A DNA stretch of 64,000 nucleotides from SG8-41 sp036555615 (GTDB taxonomy: Bacteria; Pseudomonadota; Gammaproteobacteria; Burkholderiales; SG8-41), in assembly GCA_036555615.1 (NCBI GenBank), contig DATBKZ010000059.1, forward strand, positions 62,001 to 126,000, read 5' to 3'. A program made the position numbers and the translations under genes. Below the pieces are notes generated by a model, which did not search any database, was not told the DNA's origin, and was given only the letters and a program-made list of their open reading frames with translations. Numbering within the stretch: the first letter of the stretch is position 1; every line of letters begins with the position of its first letter. Of this stretch, positions 19,107-27,554 are shown piece after piece.

Positions 19107-21707
19107 TCAGACGCTCCTGCGCTTGGCGGTCGGCAGGCGGGTGCGGCGGGCGCGGGCTTTGCGGTCGGCGGGGGCCTTCCCGCGCGGGCGCGAAACACGC
19201 GGGGTGGAGGGTGAGTGAGGCGCCTGCGCCGCGGGGGCAGTCGCGGTAGCAGAGGCCCGCGCAACGCGGCGCGGCGCGCGCGCCTCGAACTCGAAGCCGA
19301 CCTTGCCTTCGGCGGTCTTGACCAGGTAGGCCTTGAAGCGCCGCCCTTTTTTCGAGACGAACTGCGTGAGCAGATCGGTGCGGCCGGTGGCGAGCAGTTT
19401 CTGCATCTGGGCGCGCTCGACCGGCTGCTGCAGGATCATCTTGCCCGAGCGGAAATCGCAGCGGCGCGCAGCGCCAACGGCGTTCTCGCAAACGTAGACC
19501 GTGCCGTGCTCGAATACCCGCGCGCCGCACTTGGGGCAGGCGCCGGCGCTTTCCTGGGTGCTGAAATCCGGCGGGTTCAGCGCTTCCTCCTCGAGCCGCG
19601 CCTGCCCGAAATCAAATTCGAGCTTGAATTCCGGGGTGAGCCGGATGCCCGCGGAGAACGGTTTGCCGACACGGCTGCGGAAACCGGCAAGCGGTCCAAC
19701 GAAGCGGCGGGTGACGAGCTCGGCGATTTCCTCCGGCGCCCATTCCCTGCCCGACAGCACGACCCACAGCGAGAAGTCGCAGTTCTGGCACTGGAACTTG
19801 CGGTAATTCTCCTGGATTACGCCCCCGCACTTCGGGCAGGGCGCCTCCACCGTGGCATAGGCCTCCTCGGGAATGTCGCCGCTCTTGATACGCTCCACCA
19901 GGTCTCGGGTCACTTGCTCGATGTGGTCCATGAACACCTCGCGCTGGAGCTTTCCTGCTTCCATGAGCTTCAACTTGTATTCCCAGTCGCCGGTGAGCTC
20001 CGGCGACGTGATTTCGGTGACGCCGAAATGGTGGAGCGCGAGCAGCAGGCGGAACGCTTTCCACGTCGGCTTCAGGTCCCGGCCTTCGCGGTGAACGTAT
20101 TTTTCCTGGATGAGACCTTCAATGATGGCGGCGCGCGTGGCGGGCGTGCCCAGCCCCTTTGCTTCCATAGCCTCCCGCAGCTCGTCGTCTTCGACGAGCT
20201 TGCCGGCGCCCTCCATGGCCGAGAGCAGCGTCGCTTCGGTATACCGCGCCGGCGGCTTGGTCTGGTTGGCGACGGCGTTGATCTCGGCCACATCGACCTT
20301 TTCGCCTGCAGCCACGGGGGGCAGATTCTGCGACTCTTCCTTCGCGGAGCGGCCGTAGACCGCAAGCCACCCGGGGTTCTGCAGGATGCGCCCGTCAGTC
20401 TTGAATGAATGCTCCCCGACCTGGGTGATGCGCGTGGTCTGGAGGTACTCGGCCGCAGGGTGAAACACCGCGAGGAAGCGCCGCAACACGAGATCGTAGA
20501 GCTTGTGCTCGGCTTCGTTGAGGTGCTTCGGCAGCTGCAGCGTCGGGACGATCGCGAAGTGATCGCTGATCTTGGCGTTATCGAAGACGCGCTTGTTCAG
20601 GCGCACCCAGTTGTTCTTGAGGATGCTCTTGGCGAAGGGCGCGTATTCGCGGGTGCCCGCGATGAGCTCCAGGGTCTTTTTCACCGTGCCGAGGTAATCC
20701 TCGGGCAGCGCGCGCGAGTCGGTACGGGGGTAGGTGAGGACCTTGTGGCGTTCATAGAGCGCCTGCGCGAGAGACAGCGTGGTCCTGGCGGAAAAGCCGA
20801 ATCGACCGTTCGCCTCGCGCTGCAAGCTGGTCAGATCGAACAGCAGGGGCGAGAGCTGTGTGACAGGCTTGGTTTCGTCGGTAACGGAGCCGGTCCGACC
20901 GCGGCACGCCGCGGCGATGGCCTCGGCCTTGGCCGCGCTCCACAGGCGTTCCGCCCGGAGATCGGGATCGTCGGTCTTCTTGAAGGCGGGGTCGAACCAG
21001 CGCCCGGCGTATTCACCCGCCTGTGCCTTGAATTGCGCGTGCACTTCCCAATAATCCCGAGGCTTGAAGGCCCGTATGGCCTCCTCGCGCTCGACCAGGA
21101 TGGCGAGCGTCGGGGTCTGCACGCGGCCGACCGTCGTCAGGTAGAAACCGCCTTCCTTCGAATTGAAGGCGGTCATCGCGCGCGTGCCGTTGATCCCGAC
21201 CAGCCAGTCGGCTTCCGAGCGGCACTTCGCGGCGTCCGCAAGCGGCAGCAGCTCGCGATCCGGGCGCAGGACGTCGAAGCCCTCGCGGATCGCCGCGGGG
21301 GTCATCGACTGCAGCCACAGCCGTCGGATAGGCTTTTTCGCCCGCGCGTGTTGCACGAGATAGCGGAAGATCAGCTCGCCTTCGCGGCCGGCGTCGCAGG
21401 CGTTGATGAGCCCGGTGACGTCCTTGCGCTTGATCAGGCGCAGCAGCAGGTTGAGCCGGCTCTCGCTCCTCTCGATGGGGGCGAGCTCGAAGTGGGGCGG
21501 AATTACCGGCAGATGCGCGAATGACCACTTACCGCGCTTGACTTCGAATTCCTGCGGGACGGCGAGCTCGAGCAGGTGGCCGACCGCGGACGAGAGCACG
21601 TAGCCGCCATTCTCGTAGTAGTCGCCATGACGCTTGAAGCCGCCGAGCGCGCGCGCAATATCCGCGGCCACCGAAGGTTTCTCAGCGATGATCAGCTGCT
21701 TGCTCAT
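19107..21707 (-). CDS. topB: DNA topoisomerase III
   Basis: Type IA topoisomerase that relaxes negative supercoils and resolves recombination or replication intermediates. The TOPRIM domain opens the protein (MSKQLIIAEKPSVAADIARA). The active-site tyrosine lies in VLTYPRTDSRALPEDYL. After the catalytic core there are zinc-ribbon segments (CPKCGGVIQENYRKFQCQNC and CPKCGARVFEHGTVYVC) and an Arg/Lys/Pro-rich tail. At 866 residues it is about 200 longer than E. coli TopB, as usual for betaproteobacterial versions with C-terminal ribbons. It is convergent with gyrB, only 26 bases away. Confidence 0.95.
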   Translation of the reverse strand: MSKQLIIAEKPSVAADIARALGGFKRHGDYYENGGYVLSSAVGHLLELAVPQEFEVKRGKWSFAHLPVIPPHFELAPIERSESRLNLLLRLIKRKDVTGLINACDAGREGELIFRYLVQHARAKKPIRRLWLQSMTPAAIREGFDVLRPDRELLPLADAAKCRSEADWLVGINGTRAMTAFNSKEGGFYLTTVGRVQTPTLAILVEREEAIRAFKPRDYWEVHAQFKAQAGEYAGRWFDPAFKKTDDPDLRAERLWSAAKAEAIAAACRGRTGSVTDETKPVTQLSPLLFDLTSLQREANGRFGFSARTTLSLAQALYERHKVLTYPRTDSRALPEDYLGTVKKTLELIAGTREYAPFAKSILKNNWVRLNKRVFDNAKISDHFAIVPTLQLPKHLNEAEHKLYDLVLRRFLAVFHPAAEYLQTTRITQVGEHSFKTDGRILQNPGWLAVYGRSAKEESQNLPPVAAGEKVDVAEINAVANQTKPPARYTEATLLSAMEGAGKLVEDDELREAMEAKGLGTPATRAAIIEGLIQEKYVHREGRDLKPTWKAFRLLLALHHFGVTEITSPELTGDWEYKLKLMEAGKLQREVFMDHIEQVTRDLVERIKSGDIPEEAYATVEAPCPKCGGVIQENYRKFQCQNCDFSLWVVLSGREWAPEEIAELVTRRFVGPLAGFRSRVGKPFSAGIRLTPEFKLEFDFGQARLEEEALNPPDFSTQESAGACPKCGARVFEHGTVYVCENAVGAARRCDFRSGKMILQQPVERAQMQKLLATGRTDLLTQFVSKKGRRFKAYLVKTAEGKVGFEFEARAPRRVARASATATAPAAQAPHSPSTPRVSRPRGKAPADRKARARRTRLPTAKRRSV

Positions 21708-21792
21708 CCGCGCGAGTCGAAAAAATAGCGCAAGATGATAAGTACAAAGAATTCACTGTGCAAGCGCACTGTGGCGTTCGCCGCCATGAATG

Positions 21793-22881
21793 CTAGCGAT
21801 GCACGCGCTGGAAGAGGCCGCCAGGGAGCTGCGCGATATGGCCTTCCAGTTCGAGCCGGGTGAGCAGCGCAGCAAGCTCCGCGGGCTGCAGGTGGGAGCG
21901 GAGAGCGAGCGTGTCGCGATCGCAGGCATCGTCGCCGAGGGCATCGAGAACGCGGTGCGCGGGTGCGTCGATCACGGCGGCGGGTGCTGCTAACTCAGGC
22001 GCCGCCGCGGGAATCTGCAGCTCCTCGAGGATATCGCGTGCGCTCTCGACGAGCTTGGCGCCGTGCTTGATCAGCGCGTGGCAGCCTTTTGCGAGCGGCG
22101 AATGGATCGAGCCGGGAATGGCAAAGACCTCCCTGCCCTGCTCGACCGCGAGGCGCGCGGTGATGAGCGAGCCGCTGTCAGCCGCCGCTTCCACGACCAG
22201 GCAGCCCAGCGCGAGGCCGCTGATCAACCGGTTACGGCGCGGAAAATTGCCCGCCAGCGCCCTGGTGCCGAGGGCGAATTCGGACGCCAGCGCGCCGCGG
22301 TCGGCGAGCTCATGCGCCAGTCCGCGGTTGCGGGCCGGGTAGACGATATCGACGCCGGTGCCGAGGACCGCCACGCTGCTGGAGGCGCCGGCAACCCCGC
22401 CGCGATGCGCGGCGGTGTCGATGCCCAGGGCGAGGCCGCTCACGATGGTCAGTCCGGCATCGGACAGCGCGCGCGCAAAAGCTTCGGCGTTGGCCATGCC
22501 CTGCGCGGTCGCATTGCGGCTGCCGACGACCGCGAGCGCCGGTCGGGACAGGTATTCCGCGCGCCCTCTCACGTAGAGCAGCGGTGGCGGGTCGGGGATC
22601 TGCAGCAGACGCGGCGGATAGTGGCGATCAGCCAGTGTGACAACAGAGTTCGCGGGGTCTTCGAGCCATCTCCCTGCGGCGGCCACGGCATCCGCGGGGG
22701 CGCCCTGCTGAATGGCGACTGCGACGGCGTTGCTGACGTGCTGTGCGAGCGCGCGGCGACTCGAGGCCAGCACGCGCTCGGGGTCACCGAAAGCCGCGAG
22801 CAGCCGGCGCAGATCGGCGCCGGTTAATCCCGGCGTGAGGCTCAGCTTGAGCCAGGCGACGAGGTCCGGGTCGAGCGGCAT
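21793..22881 (-). CDS. dprA: DNA-processing protein DprA (Smf)
   Basis: Loads RecA on incoming single-stranded DNA during natural transformation. The Rossmann-like core shows VVGSRNATAQGMANAEAFA, IVSGLALGIDTAAHRG, VLGTGVDIVYPARN and a segment beginning NRLISGL. The C-terminal winged-helix DprA domain (RVLDALGDDACDRDTLALRS onward) is present. Length (362) is normal. It lies between topB and the LysM gene on the minus strand. Competence genes are not visible elsewhere in the window. Confidence 0.95.
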   Translation of the reverse strand: MPLDPDLVAWLKLSLTPGLTGADLRRLLAAFGDPERVLASSRRALAQHVSNAVAVAIQQGAPADAVAAAGRWLEDPANSVVTLADRHYPPRLLQIPDPPPLLYVRGRAEYLSRPALAVVGSRNATAQGMANAEAFARALSDAGLTIVSGLALGIDTAAHRGGVAGASSSVAVLGTGVDIVYPARNRGLAHELADRGALASEFALGTRALAGNFPRRNRLISGLALGCLVVEAAADSGSLITARLAVEQGREVFAIPGSIHSPLAKGCHALIKHGAKLVESARDILEELQIPAAAPELAAPAAVIDAPAHRVLDALGDDACDRDTLALRSHLQPAELAALLTRLELEGHIAQLPGGLFQRVHR

Positions 22882-22932
22882 GCGGCGGTAGCCAGGCTGC
22901 CACCCGCCGCGTCCCAGCGGCGCCCGGCGCGA

Positions 22933-24165
22933 TCAGGGATTGGTGACGACGTCGTTGACTGCGACCGGTCGCGAGGCCTGCATCACCAGCCCGAACGCGG
23001 CGCGGTCGAAGGTGCGGAAGACCATGACCAGACCGAAGCGCTCGTCGGGAAGCTTGGCGGCATCCTCCGCGGTGATGCGCCGGCCGCGCTCATAAAGCGG
23101 CGCATCACGGGGCGGGAGCCCCTCGTCGTAATAGGGCCGCGGCGAGTCCTCCCCGGTGATTCCCTGCACACCATAGAGGGGGGCCATGCGCGGTCCGAAG
23201 GTAAGGGTACTCTGGCTGCGGTAGATTGCGAGGACGTGTCCCACTTCGAGGCCGTCCTTCGAGCCCTTGGACAGGGCGACGATGCCCGTCGGCCCGGTCT
23301 CGCCCAGGTTGCCGTAGGTAGACATGACGCGTCCGCGCACCGGCCGCCAGGGCGCGCGCGGCACGTATGAGAACGTGGGAATCTCCTTGGCAGCGGGCAG
23401 CAGGCGATCGCCCGCGTAAATTTCCTGCGTCGACTTGCTGATTTCGATCGTGGCCGGATCGCCGCGGCGGATCACTTGCGCTTCGCCGAGATAGATTGCC
23501 TGGTAGCCGAGCGTTTCGTTGGTTTCGGGGTCAACCAGCGCGTCGCCGCGACGGAAGACCTGCCAGGTGAGGCCCTTGTCGGGATCCATGCCTTCGACGT
23601 AGGCAACGCTGCCGGCGCCGATCACGACGCGGTTTTCCTGCGCGGCGAGGATGCGAGGCGCGCTGTTGAGCTCGTCCGGTCCGACCACCAGCGGTCGCGA
23701 CAGGAAGGGCTCGATAACCGATGGCGGAATCGCCGGAATCGCCTTGTCTGCGAGTGGTTCCGCCCGCAATCTGGGCGTGAGCTTTACCGTGTCGCGTGGC
23801 GCGGGCGCAGGCACTCCGACTACTCCCGGAGCCGCCGCAGCGGCTGCAGCCGCCGCTGCCTTCGCCGCTTCATCGCCCGTCAGCAGCCGCAGTCGGACCT
23901 CGGCGCCGGTACGATCGAGGACAATCACGTCGCCGGGGAAGATGCGGTGGGGGTTTCTGAGCTGTTCCTGGTTCATCCGCCACAGCTCAGGCCACCGCCA
24001 GGCATCCTTGAGAAAGCGCCCGGATATGCCCCACAAAGTGTCGCCCGGAACGACAACATACTGGTCAGGGGCCCCCTCCTGAAGCGCGCTGGCATCGGCG
24101 GCCCACGCGGGCGCCGCCGCAAGCGGAGTCATCAGCAAAATCAGGGATATAATTGCATTACGCAT
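22933..24165 (-). CDS. secreted LysM-domain protein
   Basis: A 410-residue exported protein with a clear signal peptide (MRNAIISLILLMTPLAAAPAWA) and one LysM domain just after it (YVVVPGDTLWGISGRFLKDA to about residue 85), expected to bind peptidoglycan. An Ala-rich linker leads to a long C-terminal region with no motif I can name. This gene next to dprA and divergent from def is a recurrent betaproteobacterial arrangement. The precise function of the C-terminal region is unknown to me. Confidence 0.9.
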   Translation of the reverse strand: MRNAIISLILLMTPLAAAPAWAADASALQEGAPDQYVVVPGDTLWGISGRFLKDAWRWPELWRMNQEQLRNPHRIFPGDVIVLDRTGAEVRLRLLTGDEAAKAAAAAAAAAAPGVVGVPAPAPRDTVKLTPRLRAEPLADKAIPAIPPSVIEPFLSRPLVVGPDELNSAPRILAAQENRVVIGAGSVAYVEGMDPDKGLTWQVFRRGDALVDPETNETLGYQAIYLGEAQVIRRGDPATIEISKSTQEIYAGDRLLPAAKEIPTFSYVPRAPWRPVRGRVMSTYGNLGETGPTGIVALSKGSKDGLEVGHVLAIYRSQSTLTFGPRMAPLYGVQGITGEDSPRPYYDEGLPPRDAPLYERGRRITAEDAAKLPDERFGLVMVFRTFDRAAFGLVMQASRPVAVNDVVTNP

Positions 24166-24272
24166 GTCACGCCCCCAAATGACAGACTAAGAGGCGCAGC
24201 CCCGATTACGGAACTGCGCCCGAGAGTTTGGTTTAAATTCTGCATCTAGCTGATTAAATTCGCAAGCTTTTT
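24166..24272. promoter_or_regulatory. divergent promoter region between the LysM gene and def
   Basis: This 107-base gap separates two divergently transcribed genes and is noticeably richer in A and T than its surroundings, especially 24230-24272. It must carry promoters for both directions, but I do not see convincing -35/-10 pairs. Confidence 0.45.
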
Positions 24273-24803
24273 ATGCCTCTACTATCGATCCTGCGGTATC
24301 CCGACCCGAGGCTCCACAAGCGGGCTTTGAGGGTGGAAACGGTCACAGATGACATTCGCCAATTAATCAAAGACATGGCTGCGAGCATGTATGCCGCGCC
24401 CGGAATTGGCTTGGCTGCAACACAGGTCAACGTGCATCAGCGCATCATCGTGATCGATGTCTCCGAAACGCATGATCAACTGCAGGTATTCATCAATCCG
24501 GAGATCCTCAGCGCCAGCGGCGATGCCGATATCGAAGAGGGCTGCCTCTCGGTACCCGGAGTGTACGAAAAAGTGCGCCGCGCGGAGCGCGTCACGGTGC
24601 GCGCGCTCGATGCCGAGGGTAAGCCGTTCACCCTGGAGGCGGACGGCGTGCTTGCAGTGTGCATCCAACACGAGATGGATCACCTCGAGGGCAAGGTATT
24701 CGTCGAGAAGCTTTCGCGCCTCAAGCAAAGCCGCATCCTCGCCCGGCTGAAAAAGCAGGAACGGCGAACGATGGAGCCCGACGCCCGGCGGCTCGTACTG
24801 TGA
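24273..24803 (+). CDS. def: peptide deformylase
   Basis: Metalloenzyme that removes the formyl group from nascent polypeptides. All three family motifs are present: GIGLAATQV (residues about 46-54), EEGCLSVPG with the metal-ligand Cys, and QHEMDHLEG containing the HExxH metal site. Length 176 is standard. The stop is 4 bases before the fmt start, so the two formyl-cycle genes are co-transcribed. Confidence 0.98.
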   Translation: MPLLSILRYPDPRLHKRALRVETVTDDIRQLIKDMAASMYAAPGIGLAATQVNVHQRIIVIDVSETHDQLQVFINPEILSASGDADIEEGCLSVPGVYEKVRRAERVTVRALDAEGKPFTLEADGVLAVCIQHEMDHLEGKVFVEKLSRLKQSRILARLKKQERRTMEPDARRLVL

Positions 24804-24807
24804 TTCC

Positions 24808-25734
24808 TTGAAGCTCGTCTTCGCGGGAACGCCACCGTTCGCTGCGATATCGCTCGAGGCCGTGCTGCGGGCCGGCCACGATGTCACCTTGGTATTGACG
24901 CGGCCCGACCGGCTGGCCGGCCGCGGCCTCAAGCCTCAGCAATCGGCCGTCAAGCATTTGGCGCTCGAGCGCGGGCTCCCCGTCCTGCAACCGGCGGCAC
25001 TAAGGGATCCCGAGACGTTGGCTGCCATTGCTGCCGCACAACCCGCAGCGCTGGTTGTCGCGGCCTATGGATTGATCCTGCCGGCGGCGCTGCTCGCGCT
25101 CCCGCCGCGCGGCTGTCTCAACGTGCACGCATCGCTCCTGCCGCGCTGGCGCGGAGCCGCGCCGATCCAGCGCGCGCTCCTCGCCGGTGACCGGGCGACT
25201 GGCATCACCATCATGCAAATGGATGAAGGGCTCGACACCGGGCCGATCCTGCTCCAGGAACCGGTCGCCATCGCGCCCGAGGACACCGGGGGCAGTCTGC
25301 ACGACAAGCTCGCCGCGCTCGGGGCGCGCCTGCTCGTGCGAGCGCTCGAAGCGCGTCCTGCCCCCGTTGCGCAGGGCACGACCGGAGTGACCTATGCTGC
25401 GCGCATAACCCGGAGTGAAGCCGAGATCGACTGGCGGGGCACGGCCGAGGAAATCGAACGCCGAATACGGGCATTCGATCCGGTTCCTGGGGCACAGACA
25501 CGCCACGACGGATTGGTGCTCAAGATCTGGCGCGCCGCAATCGAGGATGGCGTCCGCGCCGCGCCGGGCACCGTGTGCTCGGCGGGTCCCGGCGGCATCG
25601 TGGTGGCCTGCGGCGGCGGGGCACTGCGAATTACCGAGCTGCAACGCGCCGGGGGCAAAAGACTCGCGGCACACGCGTTTCTTGCCGGTTCCCGGCTGGC
25701 GCGCGGCGCACTGCTCGGATCGCACGGTGGTTGA
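24808..25734 (+). CDS. fmt: methionyl-tRNA formyltransferase
   Basis: Formylates initiator Met-tRNA using 10-formyltetrahydrofolate. The N-terminus KLVFAGTPPFAAISLEAVL, the folate-site segment LNVHASLLPRWRGAAPIQRA and the catalytic region TGITIMQMDEGLDTGPIL are intact. The C-terminal OB-like domain completes 308 residues. The start is TTG 24808, fixed by the family N-terminus. The gene sits between def and rsmB, and its end overlaps the inferred rsmB GTG by 8 bases. Confidence 0.97.
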   Translation: MKLVFAGTPPFAAISLEAVLRAGHDVTLVLTRPDRLAGRGLKPQQSAVKHLALERGLPVLQPAALRDPETLAAIAAAQPAALVVAAYGLILPAALLALPPRGCLNVHASLLPRWRGAAPIQRALLAGDRATGITIMQMDEGLDTGPILLQEPVAIAPEDTGGSLHDKLAALGARLLVRALEARPAPVAQGTTGVTYAARITRSEAEIDWRGTAEEIERRIRAFDPVPGAQTRHDGLVLKIWRAAIEDGVRAAPGTVCSAGPGGIVVACGGGALRITELQRAGGKRLAAHAFLAGSRLARGALLGSHGG

Positions 25735-27010
25735 GGTTCAGCGGCTGGCGGCCGCGGCGGTGCAGGGCGTGCTTGCTGGGCACAGCCTCGACGGCGAGCT
25801 TGCGGCGGCGTGGCGCGCGCACCCGCAGCTCGACGAGCGCCGCCGCGCGGCAGTGCAGGACCTCGCCTATGGTGTGCTGCGTTTTCTGGCGCGGCTCGAG
25901 GCCGTGCTCGAGGCGTTGCTCGAAAAGCCGCTCAAGGACGCGCGGCTGCATGCATTGCTGTTGGTGGCGCTGCAGCAGCTCACGCAATCCCGCGCCGCTC
26001 CGTACGCGGTCGTGGACAACGCGGTGAAGTCCTGCCACGCGCTTGGCCTCACCTCGGCACAGGGATTGGTGAATGCGGTACTGCGTAATTTCCTCCGCCG
26101 GCGCGCGGCGCTCAGCGCGCGCGCGCAGCGCTCGGAAACCGCGCGCTATTGCCATCCCCAGTGGTGGATCGACAAGCTGCGCACCGAGTACCCGAATGAG
26201 TATGCGGCGATACTCGAAGCCGGCAATGCGCGCGCGCCGCTCGCACTCCGCGTGAATCGCCGCCGCATGCGCGTCCCGGAATATTTCAAGCTGCTGGCAC
26301 AGCGCGGCGTTCACGCCGAGCCGTATGGCGCAGCCGGCGTGATCCTGGAAAAACCGCTTTCCGCCGCGCGCGTGCCGGGACTGGAAGACGGGCTCGTTTC
26401 CGTGCAGGACGCCGGGGCGCAGATCGCCGCTCCACTCCTCGATCTCTCCGACGGGCAGCGCGTGCTCGATGCCTGCGCGGCGCCCGGCGGCAAGAGCGGG
26501 CACATGCTGGAGCTCGCCGAAGTGAATCTCACCGCGCTCGACAGCGATCCCGCGCGGCTCGAGCGCGTGCGTGCGAACCTGGCGCGGCTGGGGCTTGCAG
26601 CGCGCGTCGTCTGCGGTGACGCCTGCGAGCCGTCGAGCTGGTGGGATGGCATTCCCTTCGACCGGATCCTGCTCGATGCGCCATGCAGCGCCTCGGGCGT
26701 GGTGCGACGGCATCCGGACATCAAGTGGCTGCGGCGCGAATCCGACATTGCGCAGTATGCGCAACTGCAGGGCCGCATGCTCGATGCGCTGTGGCAGACG
26801 CTTGCCAGGGATGGTAAATTGCTGTACGCAACCTGTTCCGTGTTCGACGAGGAAAACCGCGAGCAGGTTGCGCAGTTTCTGGAGCGCCACCAGGACGCGC
26901 GGCGCCTCGCCCTTCCTGCGGTCGACATGGATATCCGCGCGCGAGCGGACCAACTGCTTCCGGACGGACGGCATGACGGGTTCTTCTACGCGCTGCTGCA
27001 GAAGTGCTAG
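25727..27010 (+). CDS. rsmB: 16S rRNA (cytosine-967 C5)-methyltransferase
   Basis: Methylates C967 of 16S rRNA. An N-terminal NusB-like domain (residues about 1-140) is followed by the SAM-dependent domain with DACAAPGGKSGHMLEL, the catalytic segment LLDAPCSASGVVRRHPDIKW and YATCSVFDEEN. The start is GTG 25727 (VVEVQRLAAAAVQ), giving 427 residues, the usual length. The open frame continues far upstream inside fmt without meaning. It overlaps the downstream DUF4390 gene by 38 bases. Confidence 0.95.
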   Translation: MVEVQRLAAAAVQGVLAGHSLDGELAAAWRAHPQLDERRRAAVQDLAYGVLRFLARLEAVLEALLEKPLKDARLHALLLVALQQLTQSRAAPYAVVDNAVKSCHALGLTSAQGLVNAVLRNFLRRRAALSARAQRSETARYCHPQWWIDKLRTEYPNEYAAILEAGNARAPLALRVNRRRMRVPEYFKLLAQRGVHAEPYGAAGVILEKPLSAARVPGLEDGLVSVQDAGAQIAAPLLDLSDGQRVLDACAAPGGKSGHMLELAEVNLTALDSDPARLERVRANLARLGLAARVVCGDACEPSSWWDGIPFDRILLDAPCSASGVVRRHPDIKWLRRESDIAQYAQLQGRMLDALWQTLARDGKLLYATCSVFDEENREQVAQFLERHQDARRLALPAVDMDIRARADQLLPDGRHDGFFYALLQKC

Positions 27011-27554
27011 CTGCCTCGCGGCGCTGATCGTGCTGGGGCTGGGAGCCGCCTGGATGGCCCCCGCCCGCGCCGATGGAATCGAGGTGAGAACGGCGGCGCT
27101 GATCTCGGCGGAGAACGGCTATGTGCTGGAAGCCGATTTCGAGGTCACGCTGACGCATACGCTGGAAGAAGCCCTCAACAAGGGCGTCCCGCTGCATTTC
27201 ATTCTCGAATTCGAGCTCATCCGCCCGCGCTGGTACTGGTTCAACCAGAAGATCGCCGACGCGCGGCAGCAGTATCGGCTTTCGTATAACGCATTGACAC
27301 GCCAGTATCGCGTCGGGCTGCGCACCCTCTACCAGAATTTCGCTTCGTTGTCCGAGGCGCTCGAGTTCATGAGCCGCGTGCGCGTGCGCGACATCGCCGA
27401 GACCGGTGCATTCAGCAAGGGCGCGAGCTACCGGGCGGCGTTGCGGCTGCGCTTGGACTCTTCCCAGCTGCCGCGGGCGTTTCAAGTGAGCGCCGTGGGC
27501 TCGCGCGACTGGAGCATCTCCTCTGACTGGCATCGCTGGACGGTGTCGCCATGA
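26973..27554 (+). CDS. DUF4390-family exported protein
   Basis: A 193-residue protein with an N-terminal hydrophobic signal (CLAALIVLGLGAAWMAPARA) followed by the DUF4390 region, visible as ENGYVLEADFEVTLTHTLEE, FILEFELIRPRWYWFN and ending DWHRWTVSP. The start is ATG 26973, inside the rsmB 3' end; the frame is open further upstream, but that is the rsmB shadow. The gene consistently sits between rsmB and ntrY in betaproteobacteria, so a role connected with the NtrY membrane sensor is plausible. No biochemical function is known to me. Confidence 0.88.
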   Translation: MTGSSTRCCRSASCLAALIVLGLGAAWMAPARADGIEVRTAALISAENGYVLEADFEVTLTHTLEEALNKGVPLHFILEFELIRPRWYWFNQKIADARQQYRLSYNALTRQYRVGLRTLYQNFASLSEALEFMSRVRVRDIAETGAFSKGASYRAALRLRLDSSQLPRAFQVSAVGSRDWSISSDWHRWTVSP